In this document: piece after piece, positions 24,888-33,693 of the stretch | How the letters are laid out: every line of letters starts with the position of its first letter | Numbering within the stretch: the stretch's first letter is position 1 | From: Pyrinomonadaceae bacterium | GTDB lineage: Bacteria; Acidobacteriota; Blastocatellia; Pyrinomonadales; Pyrinomonadaceae | DNA: 40,603 nt | NCBI GenBank assembly: GCA_013003215.1 | Contig: JABDKD010000207.1 | Location: 1 to 40,603, forward strand | Reading direction: 5' to 3' | Translations under genes and position numbers: made by a program | The notes under the pieces: generated by a model | The model's database searches: none | What the model saw: only the letters and a program-made list of their open reading frames with translations | Told to the model about the DNA's origin: nothing

Positions 24888-26213
24888 GTGCCCTGTAATG
24901 GGCAAAATATGGGAATCGAAATAATCATCGCTACTGTACTGTTGATCCTCCTCACTCTCTTGGCATCAGTCGATATGGCGTTTTCTCAGCTTAGCGACGT
25001 GAGCCTGAGGAGGCTGTTTACGGAGGTTTCAGGAAACCGGAAGAAGGGTACCCTGGAATTCCTTCGTGAGGTCTCGGAAAACAGGCCGCGTTTTCGGTTT
25101 ACACTATCCTCTGCCATTCAAATCCTGCTGATAGTTTTTTCGGTAATCGTGGTACTCGTCGTGTATCGATTCACGGATTCTCCTCGGCAGATGCTTTTCT
25201 ATTCCCTGGGTATCGGCCTGGCTTTGTCGGTTGTATTCAGGCAAGTCCTACCGCGTCTTATCACCTGGTCGAATCCGGAAGGCAGGCTTTTATTGATGCT
25301 GCCTCTCGTCAGACCGATTTATGTTGTGCTTCCGTTTTTAGCAGACCCGCTTGAGCCCTCGTTCCGGGGTCGAGCCACTCAAAATGGGGACACCTCGTTT
25401 GTTCCCGATTCAGATGAGGACAAGACCGACGATGATGATTCGGACGATATTCAGGCGCTGATCGAAGTTGGTGAGGCCGAGGGAATCATCGAGGAAGAAG
25501 AGCGGGAAATGATCGAGAAGATGATCGAGTTCACCGATACTGAAGTCGATGAGATCATGACTCCCAGGACGGAAATCTGCGGTATCGAAATCGACGCCAC
25601 GGTGACAGAGGTACGCGACCTGATGATTGGTGAGAAATACTCGCGATTACCCGTATACCGTGAAAACATCGACAATATCGAAGGTGTGATCTACGTTCGG
25701 GATATTCTGAATGCATGGGCTGAAGGAAAAGAAGACGAACCAATTAAGCCGCTTTTGAGAACCGCCTATTTTGTCCCGGAAACAAAAGCGGTGTCTGAAT
25801 TGCTGGAGAGCATGCAAAAGAGCCACGTTCAGATCAGCATCGTGATCGACGAGTATGGCGGGGTTGCCGGACTTGTCACTGTTGAAGACATCCTGGAGGA
25901 AATAGTCGGAGAAATTGAAGACGAAGATCAGGAAGAACTAGTGGTTGAGATCGCTGAAGACAGTGAGGGATATTGGAAGACGCTAGGCTCGACCGAGATT
26001 GGAAAAATCGAACGTCATTTCAATTTCGAAATCGAAGATGACGATTTCACAACAATTGCGGGCTTGGTCACGAGTGAAGCGGGCTACGTACCCAAAAAAG
26101 GCGAGAAACTTAGCATCCGCGGTCTGGAGGTCGAAGTTATTCGAGCTGACGCAAAGAAAATTCATATGCTTAGAATCAAGCCGGAGCATGTCGAACCCGC
26201 TGATCAGAGTTAG
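24888..26213 (+). CDS. Hemolysin C/CorC-like protein (CNNM plus CBS domains)
   Basis: The protein has 441 residues. An N-terminal membrane domain of three to four helices (CNNM/DUF21; about 9-150) is followed by an acidic linker (DEDKTDDDDSDD), two CBS domains (about 215-345) and a CorC_HlyC domain at the end (about 365-432). Signatures include EEEREMIEKMIEFTDTEVDE, IMTPRTEICGIE, YSRLPVYRENIDNIEGVIY and VTVEDILEEIVGEIEDE. CNNM-type relatives move Mg2+ or Na+; CBS domains bind adenine nucleotides. The GTG at 24888 is preferred over ATG 24909 because AAGGGG lies 5 nt upstream. In many bacteria the gene after ybeY encodes such a CorC/YbeX protein; here zwf and pgl stand between them. Confidence 0.9.
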   Translation: MPCNGQNMGIEIIIATVLLILLTLLASVDMAFSQLSDVSLRRLFTEVSGNRKKGTLEFLREVSENRPRFRFTLSSAIQILLIVFSVIVVLVVYRFTDSPRQMLFYSLGIGLALSVVFRQVLPRLITWSNPEGRLLLMLPLVRPIYVVLPFLADPLEPSFRGRATQNGDTSFVPDSDEDKTDDDDSDDIQALIEVGEAEGIIEEEEREMIEKMIEFTDTEVDEIMTPRTEICGIEIDATVTEVRDLMIGEKYSRLPVYRENIDNIEGVIYVRDILNAWAEGKEDEPIKPLLRTAYFVPETKAVSELLESMQKSHVQISIVIDEYGGVAGLVTVEDILEEIVGEIEDEDQEELVVEIAEDSEGYWKTLGSTEIGKIERHFNFEIEDDDFTTIAGLVTSEAGYVPKKGEKLSIRGLEVEVIRADAKKIHMLRIKPEHVEPADQS

Positions 26214-26342
26214 TCATTCTTGAATTTCTTACCGATCAGTCGATTGAGGGTGTAGAATGGCGGTTCACGGCATCACTTAAGGGTCCGCGTATTAGTTGAG
26301 GGAAACCATCAACATTGCACAAATCACGAAAGGAGTAATGAA

Positions 26343-26999
26343 ATGACGATAAGACTAGGAGATACGGCACCTGATTTCACGGCAGCAACGACCGATGGAA
26401 CGATTAGTTTTCATGAATGGTTGGGTGACAGCTGGGGCGTTCTTTTTTCGCACCCCAAGGACTATACACCCGTTTGTACAACTGAACTCGGTTACACAGC
26501 GCGACTTAAACCTGAATTCGATAAACGGAATGTCAAGGTCATCGGACTTAGCGTTGATCCTCTGGATTCCCATCACGGTTGGGCGAAAGATATTGAGGAG
26601 ACTCAGGGCACGGCTTTGAATTTTCCTGTGATCGCGGACGAAGACAGAACGGTTTCGGACTTGTATGACATGATCCATCCGAACGCTGATGACACCTTTA
26701 CCGTCAGGTCGGTATTTGTAATCGGCCCGGATAAGAAAATAAAACTTACCATTACCTATCCGGCCAGCACAGGTAGAAATTTTGATGAGATCCTACGGGT
26801 AATTGATTCGTTGCAACTTACTGCAGAACATAGCCTTGCGACGCCTGTAAACTGGAAGGACGGCGACGACTGCATTATCGTGCCTACTCTTTCTGACGAG
26901 GAGGCAACGGCCAAATTTCCGGCTGGCTTCAAGAAAGTAAAGCCTTACCTGAGGATTACTCCTCAGCCGGGTAAAAAGAGCGATTCAACTAGCGCTTAG
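26343..26999 (+). CDS. 1-Cys (Prx6-type) peroxiredoxin
   Basis: The protein has 218 residues. Thioredoxin-fold peroxidase that reduces hydrogen peroxide and lipid hydroperoxides. The peroxidatic site is HPKDYTPVCTTELG with Cys 45. GDTAPDFTA marks the N-terminus, and VRSVFVIGPDKKIKLTITYPASTGRNFDEILRVIDSLQ-type sequence (SVFVIGPDKKIKL) matches the Prx6 subgroup. An extra cysteine, C177 in GDDCIIVP, stands where many relatives have valine; whether it acts as a resolving residue is unknown. An AAAGGAG ribosome site precedes ATG 26343. It stands alone, with 129 bp upstream and its own terminator. In this organism the reductant could be bacillithiol, since bshC is encoded 3 kb away; this is inference. 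Confidence 0.94.
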   Translation: MTIRLGDTAPDFTAATTDGTISFHEWLGDSWGVLFSHPKDYTPVCTTELGYTARLKPEFDKRNVKVIGLSVDPLDSHHGWAKDIEETQGTALNFPVIADEDRTVSDLYDMIHPNADDTFTVRSVFVIGPDKKIKLTITYPASTGRNFDEILRVIDSLQLTAEHSLATPVNWKDGDDCIIVPTLSDEEATAKFPAGFKKVKPYLRITPQPGKKSDSTSA

Positions 27000-27021
27000 C
27001 TAAGACGATAAGTATCAATGG

Positions 27022-27056
27022 AAAAGCGGGTGCGGCAAGTGCCCGTTTTTTGTTTT
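27022..27056 (+). terminator. Intrinsic terminator of the peroxiredoxin gene
   Basis: CGGGTGC pairs with GTGCCCG (about 27027-27045, with two G-U pairs and a GGCAA loop), extended by an A-rich arm, and is followed by TTTTTTGTTTTT. It separates the peroxiredoxin gene from mutL. Confidence 0.75.
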
Positions 27057-27087
27057 TCATTTGCTATGCGAAACTGATTGCAATCCT

Positions 27088-28968
27088 ATGTCTGAAATCA
27101 GAGTCTTACCGCAACACCTCGCAAATCAAATTGCAGCCGGAGAGGTCGTCGAGCGTCCGGCTTCGGTGATAAAAGAATTGCTTGAAAACTCTCTCGATGC
27201 GGGGGCGAAAAAGATCTCCATCGAGACAGAACTCGGCGGAAGAAGGCTGATGAAGATCAGCGACGACGGTATCGGGATATCCTCGCGAGAGTCAGAACTT
27301 GCCTTCAAGAGACACGCGACTTCAAAACTAAACGATTTGAATGACCTCGAGTCAATCGAGACACTCGGATTCCGCGGCGAAGCGCTTGCGTCAATCGCAG
27401 CAGTTTCGAAAACCGAGATGCTTACGAAATCCGAGACTGAAGAACTCGCGGTAAGGGTCCTCGCCACTCCCGGAGAGGTAAGAACAGAAACCGCAGCGCG
27501 TCCAACCGGCACCACGATCACGGTTAAAGATCTCTTCTTCAACACCCCGGCGCGGCGTAAGTTCCTGAGGAGTCAGCCAACGGAGAATTACCATATTACG
27601 GCTATCGTTACGCATTACGCATTGGCAAATCCTGAGATAGCTTTTTCTCTTAAAAACAATGGGCGTGAAACCCTTCGGCTTGCGCCGGCGAGATCCCTCA
27701 AGGAACGCGCTTACCAGATTTTTGGCGGTGAAATGATCGAGAGCCTGGTTCCGGTCGATTCGGGACCGGAGAGCTTTTTGAGGGTCCACGGTTTCGTTTC
27801 TGCACCTCGAGAACGCAGGACAAGTCGAGATTCACAGTATTTCTTTATCAACGGCAGGTTTGTTAAGGATAAGGTCATTTCAAAGGGCCTGACGGAAGGC
27901 TATCGCTCCGTACTTCCACATGGCGTCTACCCGGTAGCGTTCCTGTTTCTTGAACTTCCGCCCGAAGAGGTCGATGTGAATGTTCATCCGTCAAAAACCG
28001 AGGTAAGGTTCCGACGCGCAGAAGCGGTTAAGGAAGTCATCGGCTCCGCGGTAAGGCAGGCACTTTCGAATTCAGGGATCGGCATCCGTGAACCAATCCG
28101 CAGTGATCCATCCGAACTCTCAGGGCAGGACAGTCAGAAACTGCCTGATCAACCAACTCTGACCAGGAGTGCAACGGCGTCATCTTATATGCCGGGTAAT
28201 GCCACGGAATCGATTCCGCCCGAACAATCATTAACGCCTGGGGCATTTAAGCCGGATTCGTTAACACCTGACGAAAACTTCGAAGACTCAGACACGGAAC
28301 CCTTAACGCCGCCGTCCGGGTACGGAGTCTTACCCCCTGTAGACAGTGCGTATTCGGTACCTGAGGACGTCTCGCCGGCCGACCTAGACTTGCAGAAAAT
28401 CAGAGCGGTCGGTCAATTACATAACAGTTTCATAATAGCGGCCGATGATGAGGGCCTCTTGCTTATTGACCAGCATGTAGCCCATGAACGCATTCTTTTC
28501 GACTATTTCAAGCGCCTCGAGCAGGAACGTGAAATCGAATCTCAGAACCTGTTAATCCCTGAAACGATTGACCTTACTCCGGCCCAGGCAGAAGTCTACA
28601 ATCTCCTTGAAGAGGAGTTGGAAGCCTATGGATTTAGCGTTTCTGAGATGTCAGGCAGGACGGTTGCGATAAAAGCCGTTCCGTCTGATCTTCCGGCGGG
28701 AGAAGCGAGCAATCTGTTATCAGAAATACTGGAAACGATCGACCCGACGAAACGGGGAGACGCACAACAGTCCATTAAAGACGACATTGCTGCAACGCTC
28801 GCATGCAAAGCAGCGGTCAAGATCAATATGCAGTTGACGATGGAGAAGATGGAGTGGATGATCGAGAACCTTCTTGTAACGGACTCGCCCTCAACTTGTC
28901 CCCACGGTAGACCTGTCGTTTTGCGGCTTACTATGAAGGACATCGAAAGAAAGTTTCATAGAACCTAA
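27088..28968 (+). CDS. mutL: DNA mismatch repair protein MutL
   Basis: ATG 27088 gives 626 residues; the frame is open nine codons further but homology begins at MSEIRVLPQHLANQIAAGEV. MutL links MutS mismatch recognition to strand removal. The N-terminal GHKL ATPase has ELLENSLDAGAKKI, DDGIGI, the ATP-lid segment TLGFRGEALASIAAVS and the FFNTPARRKFL switch. A flexible linker (about 340-430) has three LTP-containing repeats. The C-terminal domain carries DQHVAHERILFDYF, ACKAAVK and CPHGRPV, the motifs of endonuclease-type MutL, but the canonical second glutamate of DQHA(x2)E(x4)E is Asp here. No mutS is nearby. Confidence 0.96.
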   Translation: MSEIRVLPQHLANQIAAGEVVERPASVIKELLENSLDAGAKKISIETELGGRRLMKISDDGIGISSRESELAFKRHATSKLNDLNDLESIETLGFRGEALASIAAVSKTEMLTKSETEELAVRVLATPGEVRTETAARPTGTTITVKDLFFNTPARRKFLRSQPTENYHITAIVTHYALANPEIAFSLKNNGRETLRLAPARSLKERAYQIFGGEMIESLVPVDSGPESFLRVHGFVSAPRERRTSRDSQYFFINGRFVKDKVISKGLTEGYRSVLPHGVYPVAFLFLELPPEEVDVNVHPSKTEVRFRRAEAVKEVIGSAVRQALSNSGIGIREPIRSDPSELSGQDSQKLPDQPTLTRSATASSYMPGNATESIPPEQSLTPGAFKPDSLTPDENFEDSDTEPLTPPSGYGVLPPVDSAYSVPEDVSPADLDLQKIRAVGQLHNSFIIAADDEGLLLIDQHVAHERILFDYFKRLEQEREIESQNLLIPETIDLTPAQAEVYNLLEEELEAYGFSVSEMSGRTVAIKAVPSDLPAGEASNLLSEILETIDPTKRGDAQQSIKDDIAATLACKAAVKINMQLTMEKMEWMIENLLVTDSPSTCPHGRPVVLRLTMKDIERKFHRT

Positions 28969-29044
28969 AGCATCCGCTCTAAAATGAAACGCGTCCCCAA
29001 ACATGGGCACCGGACACTTGTTCACAAAAACTAACTGTAGGGTA

Positions 29045-29548
29045 TCACTCGATAATCGCAAGCACCGCGCCGGACTCCACCCGTTCATCTTCGACGACCC
29101 GGATTTCTTTGACGATGCCTTCCTTGGGCGATTTGAGTTCGTTCTGCATCTTCATGGCTTCAACGATTACGACTCCGCCCCCTTCTGCGACCGAATTCCC
29201 CTCCTCAACGAGAAGCTTCACGACTTTGCCGGGCATTGCGGACTTGATCTCCGCGAGGCCGTCGGCACTCCCTGAACTTGCCGCACCACTTTGCAGCCTT
29301 TTCGGGTCCTGTAACCCGACTTCAAAAGAGCGGTTGCTCACAGAAACATCAAATACCCCCGTTTCAGGGTTTCTAAAAACATAGGCCTCAAACACTCCAC
29401 TCGGTGTCTTGAAAAGAAAAGTACTTTTCTCTGGCTCGGAAACCTCGAGATCCTTCGATTCTCCATCGATCAAAACCGAGATGCCGCCGGCCTCTTCAAT
29501 TACCTCGACTTCCCTTTCTAGATCGCCAATTAGCGCTTTTAATTTCAT
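29045..29548 (-). CDS. Biotin carboxyl carrier (biotin/lipoyl attachment) protein
   Basis: The protein has 167 residues. The C-terminal 70 form a biotinyl domain with the attachment motif EAMKMQNE; Lys 133 would be biotinylated by BirA. AMPGKVVKLLVEEGNSV is the opposite strand of the same fold. The N-terminal half (about 1-80) is a beta-rich region similar to the propionyl-CoA/acyl-CoA carboxylase alpha-subunit middle domain, ending before a Gly/Ser/Ala linker. It would carry CO2 for an acyl-CoA, pyruvate or oxaloacetate carboxylase/decarboxylase; no carboxylase or transcarboxylase subunit is adjacent. It starts 3 nt after the bshC stop, so both are on one transcript. It converges on mutL; the 76 bp between them hold no clear terminator. 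Confidence 0.9.
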   Translation of the reverse strand: MKLKALIGDLEREVEVIEEAGGISVLIDGESKDLEVSEPEKSTFLFKTPSGVFEAYVFRNPETGVFDVSVSNRSFEVGLQDPKRLQSGAASSGSADGLAEIKSAMPGKVVKLLVEEGNSVAEGGGVVIVEAMKMQNELKSPKEGIVKEIRVVEDERVESGAVLAIIE

Positions 29549-29551
29549 AAC

Positions 29552-31213
29552 TTAGAGGAATAGTACCTTGTGTTCATCGCCATCCGGGTCGATACCCAAA
29601 TAGACAGAATCCAGAGCAGCGGGACCAAAAATGTTGATCATGTGTACAAAGCTCAGAGTTCTCTCCTGAAGGCTCCCAAAAGGATACCCACTACTGCAAA
29701 GATCGGCAATACGCCTTCGGCGATCCTGATCCCGTACCGCCTCTGCCCGAACGTACTTTCTTTTCAATGCCTCCACATGCCAAAGCATTTTGGAGAGTCT
29801 TTTGCGTGCATTTTCCGCCAATCCCGGATCCGTGCCTTCGAAGGCGTCTTGCAAATCCTTCATACCGGAGCTTACAGACTCCTGAAGCGACTCAAACCTC
29901 TTAAACATGCCAGGGGCAATGTTTCTCGCAGTAACGGCCTCCAAAAGCGCCGCATAGCCGTTCGAAAGTGATTCAAAGCCAATATCGTATGCCTTTAACG
30001 TCCGTGAATGTCTCGATTCGAACACTGTAAACGCATTTCTATGGCGAATCGGGGTAACTGGCCTTCCCAATATCTCGTATATGACGCTGTTTTGCGCGAA
30101 GTACGAGATCTCCGCGGCTCCACCGACATAGCACACGGTCGGCAAAACATAGTCCTGGACCACCGGCCGCAACAAAGCATTGGGACTCGCGATTTCCGGC
30201 ATTTGCTCTATCTCATTAACAAACTGATCTTTAGGAACTTCAAATGACCCGTCTTTCGAAACCAGCATGCCCGCCGATTCCTTCAATGCAAGCCGTTTCC
30301 CTTCATTCGAAAACCTGAACATCGGGAAGAACCCGTCCCCAACCAATACCTGACTGTGAAACCCGGCAGCTTCGATTTCCTTATTTCGCTCACCAATACT
30401 CTTCGCGATCTGAAGGGACCGCTTGGCTGCCTCGACCATAACCGGACGCGAAAGTTTCCGTATCTTAAGGTCCATTGGATTGACAAATATAATGCCAAAA
30501 TCTCGGAGCAGATCCGCGAGCAGGCAACCAAACGCTTTTCCTATCCCCCGTCCTGGACGAAACGCATCCTCCAGTTTGGCAAGCAGGTTTTCCGTCCAGT
30601 TCGTCGGTTTGATCCTGGAACGCAAGTCGTTGATGAGACTCGATACATCCGAGGGCAAAGGGATAGAATCAACTGCCTTACCTTCATACTCGTCCAAGCG
30701 GCTAACACTGACACGAAACGGTTTTTTATCAGCATCGATGAAAGTCGCGGAACTTATTTCCTCAAAATCATGGTCCTCAGAAGCGATCCAAAATACCGGA
30801 ACAGCCTTTATTCCCTGGCTCGACAATTCTTCGGCAATTCTAACCGCGGAAAGGGCCTTGTAAATCGTATATGCCGGCCCTGAAAACAATCCGGCCTGTT
30901 GCCCGGTCACCACAGCTACGGTTCCCTGGTCTTTTAGTACATCAATATTTCGCAGCGTTTTTTCGGCTGCGCCATAACTCCTATTCAATTTGAATAGGGC
31001 TTCGCACAATTCGTCACGGTCGGTCCTGTAATGTGCCAAGACCGATTCGGAAAATTCCTCTAAGCGTTTGTTTTTATTGGGCCAGAATTTACGAGAGTGT
31101 GTTGATTCTTTGGCGAGAAAATCCAAAAACAATGGAGACTGCCCGGGCATTTCTTCGAATCCAATCTTTTCCAAACGAAAGCCCGAGGGATTTCCAATTG
31201 ATTTCTGATCCAT
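29552..31213 (-). CDS. bshC: Bacillithiol biosynthesis cysteine-adding enzyme BshC
   Basis: The protein has 553 residues, the size of BshC. It is a nucleotide-site-containing ligase that joins cysteine to glucosaminyl-malate to complete bacillithiol. Visible signatures are VVTGQQAGLFSGPAYTIYKALSAV, the HDFEEI in VPVFWIASEDHDFEEISSA, RPVVQDYVLPTVCYVGGAAEISYFAQ and, at the end, the coiled-coil region with a C-terminal NIFGPAALDSVYLGID stretch. The ATG at 31213 is only 5 nt after a TATAAT, so the message may be leaderless. The start shares no ribosome site. It precedes the biotin carrier gene by 3 nt. The organism is therefore predicted to make bacillithiol, provided bshA and bshB exist elsewhere. 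Confidence 0.94.
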   Translation of the reverse strand: MDQKSIGNPSGFRLEKIGFEEMPGQSPLFLDFLAKESTHSRKFWPNKNKRLEEFSESVLAHYRTDRDELCEALFKLNRSYGAAEKTLRNIDVLKDQGTVAVVTGQQAGLFSGPAYTIYKALSAVRIAEELSSQGIKAVPVFWIASEDHDFEEISSATFIDADKKPFRVSVSRLDEYEGKAVDSIPLPSDVSSLINDLRSRIKPTNWTENLLAKLEDAFRPGRGIGKAFGCLLADLLRDFGIIFVNPMDLKIRKLSRPVMVEAAKRSLQIAKSIGERNKEIEAAGFHSQVLVGDGFFPMFRFSNEGKRLALKESAGMLVSKDGSFEVPKDQFVNEIEQMPEIASPNALLRPVVQDYVLPTVCYVGGAAEISYFAQNSVIYEILGRPVTPIRHRNAFTVFESRHSRTLKAYDIGFESLSNGYAALLEAVTARNIAPGMFKRFESLQESVSSGMKDLQDAFEGTDPGLAENARKRLSKMLWHVEALKRKYVRAEAVRDQDRRRRIADLCSSGYPFGSLQERTLSFVHMINIFGPAALDSVYLGIDPDGDEHKVLFL

Positions 31214-31218
31214 CGCTA

Positions 31219-31248
31219 CATTATAGAAGCGCGGATCCGTTATCTACA
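31219..31248 (-). promoter_or_regulatory. Putative bshC promoter giving a leaderless start
   Basis: On the minus strand TTGTAG (31243-31248) and a perfect TATAAT (31219-31224) are spaced 18 bp apart. With normal spacing the first nucleotide would be at or next to the bshC ATG (31213). No Shine-Dalgarno exists. Confidence 0.5.
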
Positions 31249-31249
31249 A

Positions 31250-31276
31250 ACAAAAAAGGACGGCCCAAAGGCCGTC
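31250..31276 (-). terminator. Intrinsic terminator of the BNR-repeat gene
   Basis: A perfect 8-bp GC-rich stem (GGACGGCC at 31257-31264 with GGCCGTCC at 31269-31276) and a 4-nt loop are followed on the minus strand by six U residues. It ends the 31299-33419 gene, just before the bshC promoter. Confidence 0.9.
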
Positions 31277-31298
31277 CCGTATGTTCTCTCGTGCGGAA

Positions 31299-33419
31299 CT
31301 ATTGGTTAGAAAGATCTCTTACGATCATCTTCCTTTTTGTAGCCTGCGAGTCGACTTTTTTAGCCACCGGAACTTCCCGCGGGATCTTATAGATTCCGGA
31401 TGAGTGGGTACCGGCAAGAATCTCGCCTGTGTTATCCGGGTTAAAACTCAAGCTCCAGACCCTACGGCTCGCGAGTTTCTGGCTTTTTACATCCACCCTC
31501 TTCCATGACCATCCGTTATCTTGCGAGTAATAAATACCTCCGTCGCGGTCGTACGAGCTGGAGATATACATCTCGTTAGTCTTTTCAGGATCAATAAGGA
31601 TACTTGTAAAGTTTCCGATCGGAAGATTGCCTCCTCTCCTGACCCAGGTTTTTCCGAGATCGCGGCTTAAATAGAAGGTCTGCGTAGTGCCAACAAACAA
31701 GTTCTCGGGTTTGGTCGGATCAGACGCGATCGAACTTACCGGAACACCATCGGGTATAACAGGAGTCTTCGTCCATGTCGCCCCGCCGTCATTCGAAACA
31801 ACAACGCCGGATGTAGCGGTACCCGCCCAGATGATCTGCGGCATCTTAGGCGAAACGTGGAGGGCAAAGATATTATCGTTCAACCCTTCGCCAAACGAAA
31901 GCTTTTCCCAACCTTTGTCGATATCATACGAGCGGTAGAGGCCTTTGCTGGAACCCGCCAGATATCCGTTTTTACCGTCACTTGTAGGAATCAAAACGGT
32001 TACCTTTTTTGTAATCGCTCTGACCGCACCGTTGGGCAAAGGCTTAGGCTTGATCGTTCTCCAACGCCTTCCGCGTTTCACACGCCTCGGCTTGGGTCCT
32101 TTAAGAAGCTTCCACGTAATCCCGCGGTCTATCGACCTAATGATCCCAAAATTCGTAGCGAGATATATCTTGTTCGGAGCCGCCTTGTCCTGAACGAGTG
32201 AATAAACGATCGTGCGGTTCGTGTCCAAATTTCCGACACTCTTCACCCAGGTCACTCCAAAGTCATTACTAACAAAGATGTAACCGCCTCCCGTGGCAGT
32301 GTTTATAGTTGTCGCATAAAGCCTGTTGGGGCGCTCGACGTCGGGAATAATATTGTAAGTGAACCGGCTGCTGAAGTTGCCGTTTCGAAGCTTGAAACTC
32401 CGCCCTGCATCTTCCGAAACCATCACACCGTAGTTATTCGTGCCGATAAATACACGATTCGGCTGTTCGGGATGAACTGCGATCGAGTTGATCTCAATAG
32501 TCTTCGAGGTCCGTAACCTCCAGCTGATACCGCCGTCCGTGGACATCCACAGCCCTTCGGTTGTTCCGGCATATACAAACCCCTTCATACCTGGATTATG
32601 CAGGATATCGCGGGTTCGACGGGACTGCGAGGGAATGCCCTGGACTTTCTTCCATTGCTCACCCTTATTAATCGAACGATAAATTCCGCTGCAGGCCGCG
32701 GCAATGATCTTATCCGGGTCCTCGGGATTAATATCGATGGAAAATACGTCCGAATCGTCGATCATCCCTTTCTTGACCAGCCGCCAGTTTGCGCCGCCAT
32801 CAGTAGTCTTGTAGGCGCGCCACCACGTGCCGGCGTAAATCGTATTCTTGTCTTCGGGGTCAATCGCTAGGGCGTCGAGTTTCTGCGGAACCGTATTGGA
32901 TGTAAACTTGGTCCAGGTATCCCCGGAGTCACGCGAAATCCAAACACCTGTAACGGTTCCAACGAGAAGCATGTTCGGATCCTGTCCCGCCTGAACCATG
33001 GCGTGAATAGCCTCGCCCTTCAATTCAGGTGATTCGCGCCACGATTTGCCGCCGTCTTTAGTTTTGAAGAACCCCCCCGGCTGCTTATGTCTGTGTCCCG
33101 CCGTATAAATGATCTGAGAATCCCTCGGATCGACGATCAAACTATCTAGAATCAGCTGAGGTCTTTGGAAATTGGCAAGCAGCACCCAACTTGCACCAGC
33201 GTCGTATGAAGCATGAACCTGCCCATCCAACGTGCTTACAAAGAGATGGTCTTTGTTTTTAGGGTCGACCACAATTTCGCGGACATCCCCGCCGGTCGGG
33301 CCAATAACCTGCCAGTTCTTAATACTATTCTCCGCAGATACAAATCCCGCAAGAAAAACCATGGAAACCAGCAAGATTGCCGACAGCTTTATTGAACTCT
33401 TAATAACTATTCCATTCAT
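31299..33419 (-). CDS. Exported Asp-box (BNR/sortilin-like) repeat protein
   Basis: Starting at ATG 33419, the protein has 706 residues; a longer in-frame start at 33458 would put 13 residues before the signal peptide. An N-terminal signal sequence (hydrophobic core ILLVSMVFLAGFVSA) is followed by about a dozen Asp-box repeats, each with SxDxGxxW or a near form: SYDAGASW, TKDGGKSW, SRDSGDTW, TTDGGANW, STDGGISW, SNDFGVTW, SIDRGITW, SNDGGATW, SRDLGKTW, SQDNGWSW. Interspersed VDPxxxxxIYAGT strands fit the blades of one or two beta-propellers as in sialidase/sortilin/YCF48-like families. No catalytic residues of glycosidases are evident. The function is unknown; a surface-exposed binding scaffold is likely. 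It has its own terminator. The leader at 33484-33537 contains small inverted repeats. Confidence 0.82.
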   Translation of the reverse strand: MNGIVIKSSIKLSAILLVSMVFLAGFVSAENSIKNWQVIGPTGGDVREIVVDPKNKDHLFVSTLDGQVHASYDAGASWVLLANFQRPQLILDSLIVDPRDSQIIYTAGHRHKQPGGFFKTKDGGKSWRESPELKGEAIHAMVQAGQDPNMLLVGTVTGVWISRDSGDTWTKFTSNTVPQKLDALAIDPEDKNTIYAGTWWRAYKTTDGGANWRLVKKGMIDDSDVFSIDINPEDPDKIIAAACSGIYRSINKGEQWKKVQGIPSQSRRTRDILHNPGMKGFVYAGTTEGLWMSTDGGISWRLRTSKTIEINSIAVHPEQPNRVFIGTNNYGVMVSEDAGRSFKLRNGNFSSRFTYNIIPDVERPNRLYATTINTATGGGYIFVSNDFGVTWVKSVGNLDTNRTIVYSLVQDKAAPNKIYLATNFGIIRSIDRGITWKLLKGPKPRRVKRGRRWRTIKPKPLPNGAVRAITKKVTVLIPTSDGKNGYLAGSSKGLYRSYDIDKGWEKLSFGEGLNDNIFALHVSPKMPQIIWAGTATSGVVVSNDGGATWTKTPVIPDGVPVSSIASDPTKPENLFVGTTQTFYLSRDLGKTWVRRGGNLPIGNFTSILIDPEKTNEMYISSSYDRDGGIYYSQDNGWSWKRVDVKSQKLASRRVWSLSFNPDNTGEILAGTHSSGIYKIPREVPVAKKVDSQATKRKMIVRDLSNQ

Positions 33420-33481
33420 ATTGATATTCCAGAATGCTGACGCTGACGAAACGTCCAATTGATTGTCAGGTAGGACACTAA

Positions 33482-33537
33482 GCTACAACCCCCAATGGGA
33501 TGACGAAATCCCCAAGCTTTGTTGCCTAAGAACTTAG
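33482..33537 (-). other. Inverted repeats in the leader of the BNR gene
   Basis: The 5' region contains nested arms on the minus strand: a GCAACAA/TTGTAGC outer pair with one mismatch (33519-33525 and 33482-33488) and an inner GGGAT/ATCCC pair (33497-33501 and 33508-33512). Next to it is CTAAG-AA-CTTAG (33526-33537). The remainder of 33538-33639 shows nothing I can interpret. Confidence 0.3.
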
Positions 33538-33639
33538 TAGCGAACTTCGATTTTATCCTTTGGAGCGTTATTCGCCCCGTGGTTACGGTTAAGGACTTTT
33601 ATCAGTTTATGAAATTCTGTCGATAGTTGTAAAGCGCAC

Positions 33640-33669
33640 AAAAAAGCGGACCGCCTGAAAGCGGTCCGC
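33640..33669 (-). terminator. Intrinsic terminator of the OmpA-like gene
   Basis: A perfect 9-bp stem (GCGGACCGC at 33646-33654 with GCGGTCCGC at 33661-33669), a 6-nt loop and a run of six U residues on the minus strand follow the stop at 33694. Confidence 0.93.
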
Positions 33670-33693
33670 ATTCCATTTAATTCTCAATGAGAA

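Noticed and set aside
28196-28320. Tandem repeat in mutL
   Set aside because: The LTP-containing segments are short, imperfect and in frame; they are a normal variable MutL linker, not a separate DNA element.
28969-29044. Terminator between mutL and the biotin carrier gene
   Set aside because: I looked for a hairpin plus U-tract on both strands of this convergent gap and found none that qualifies.
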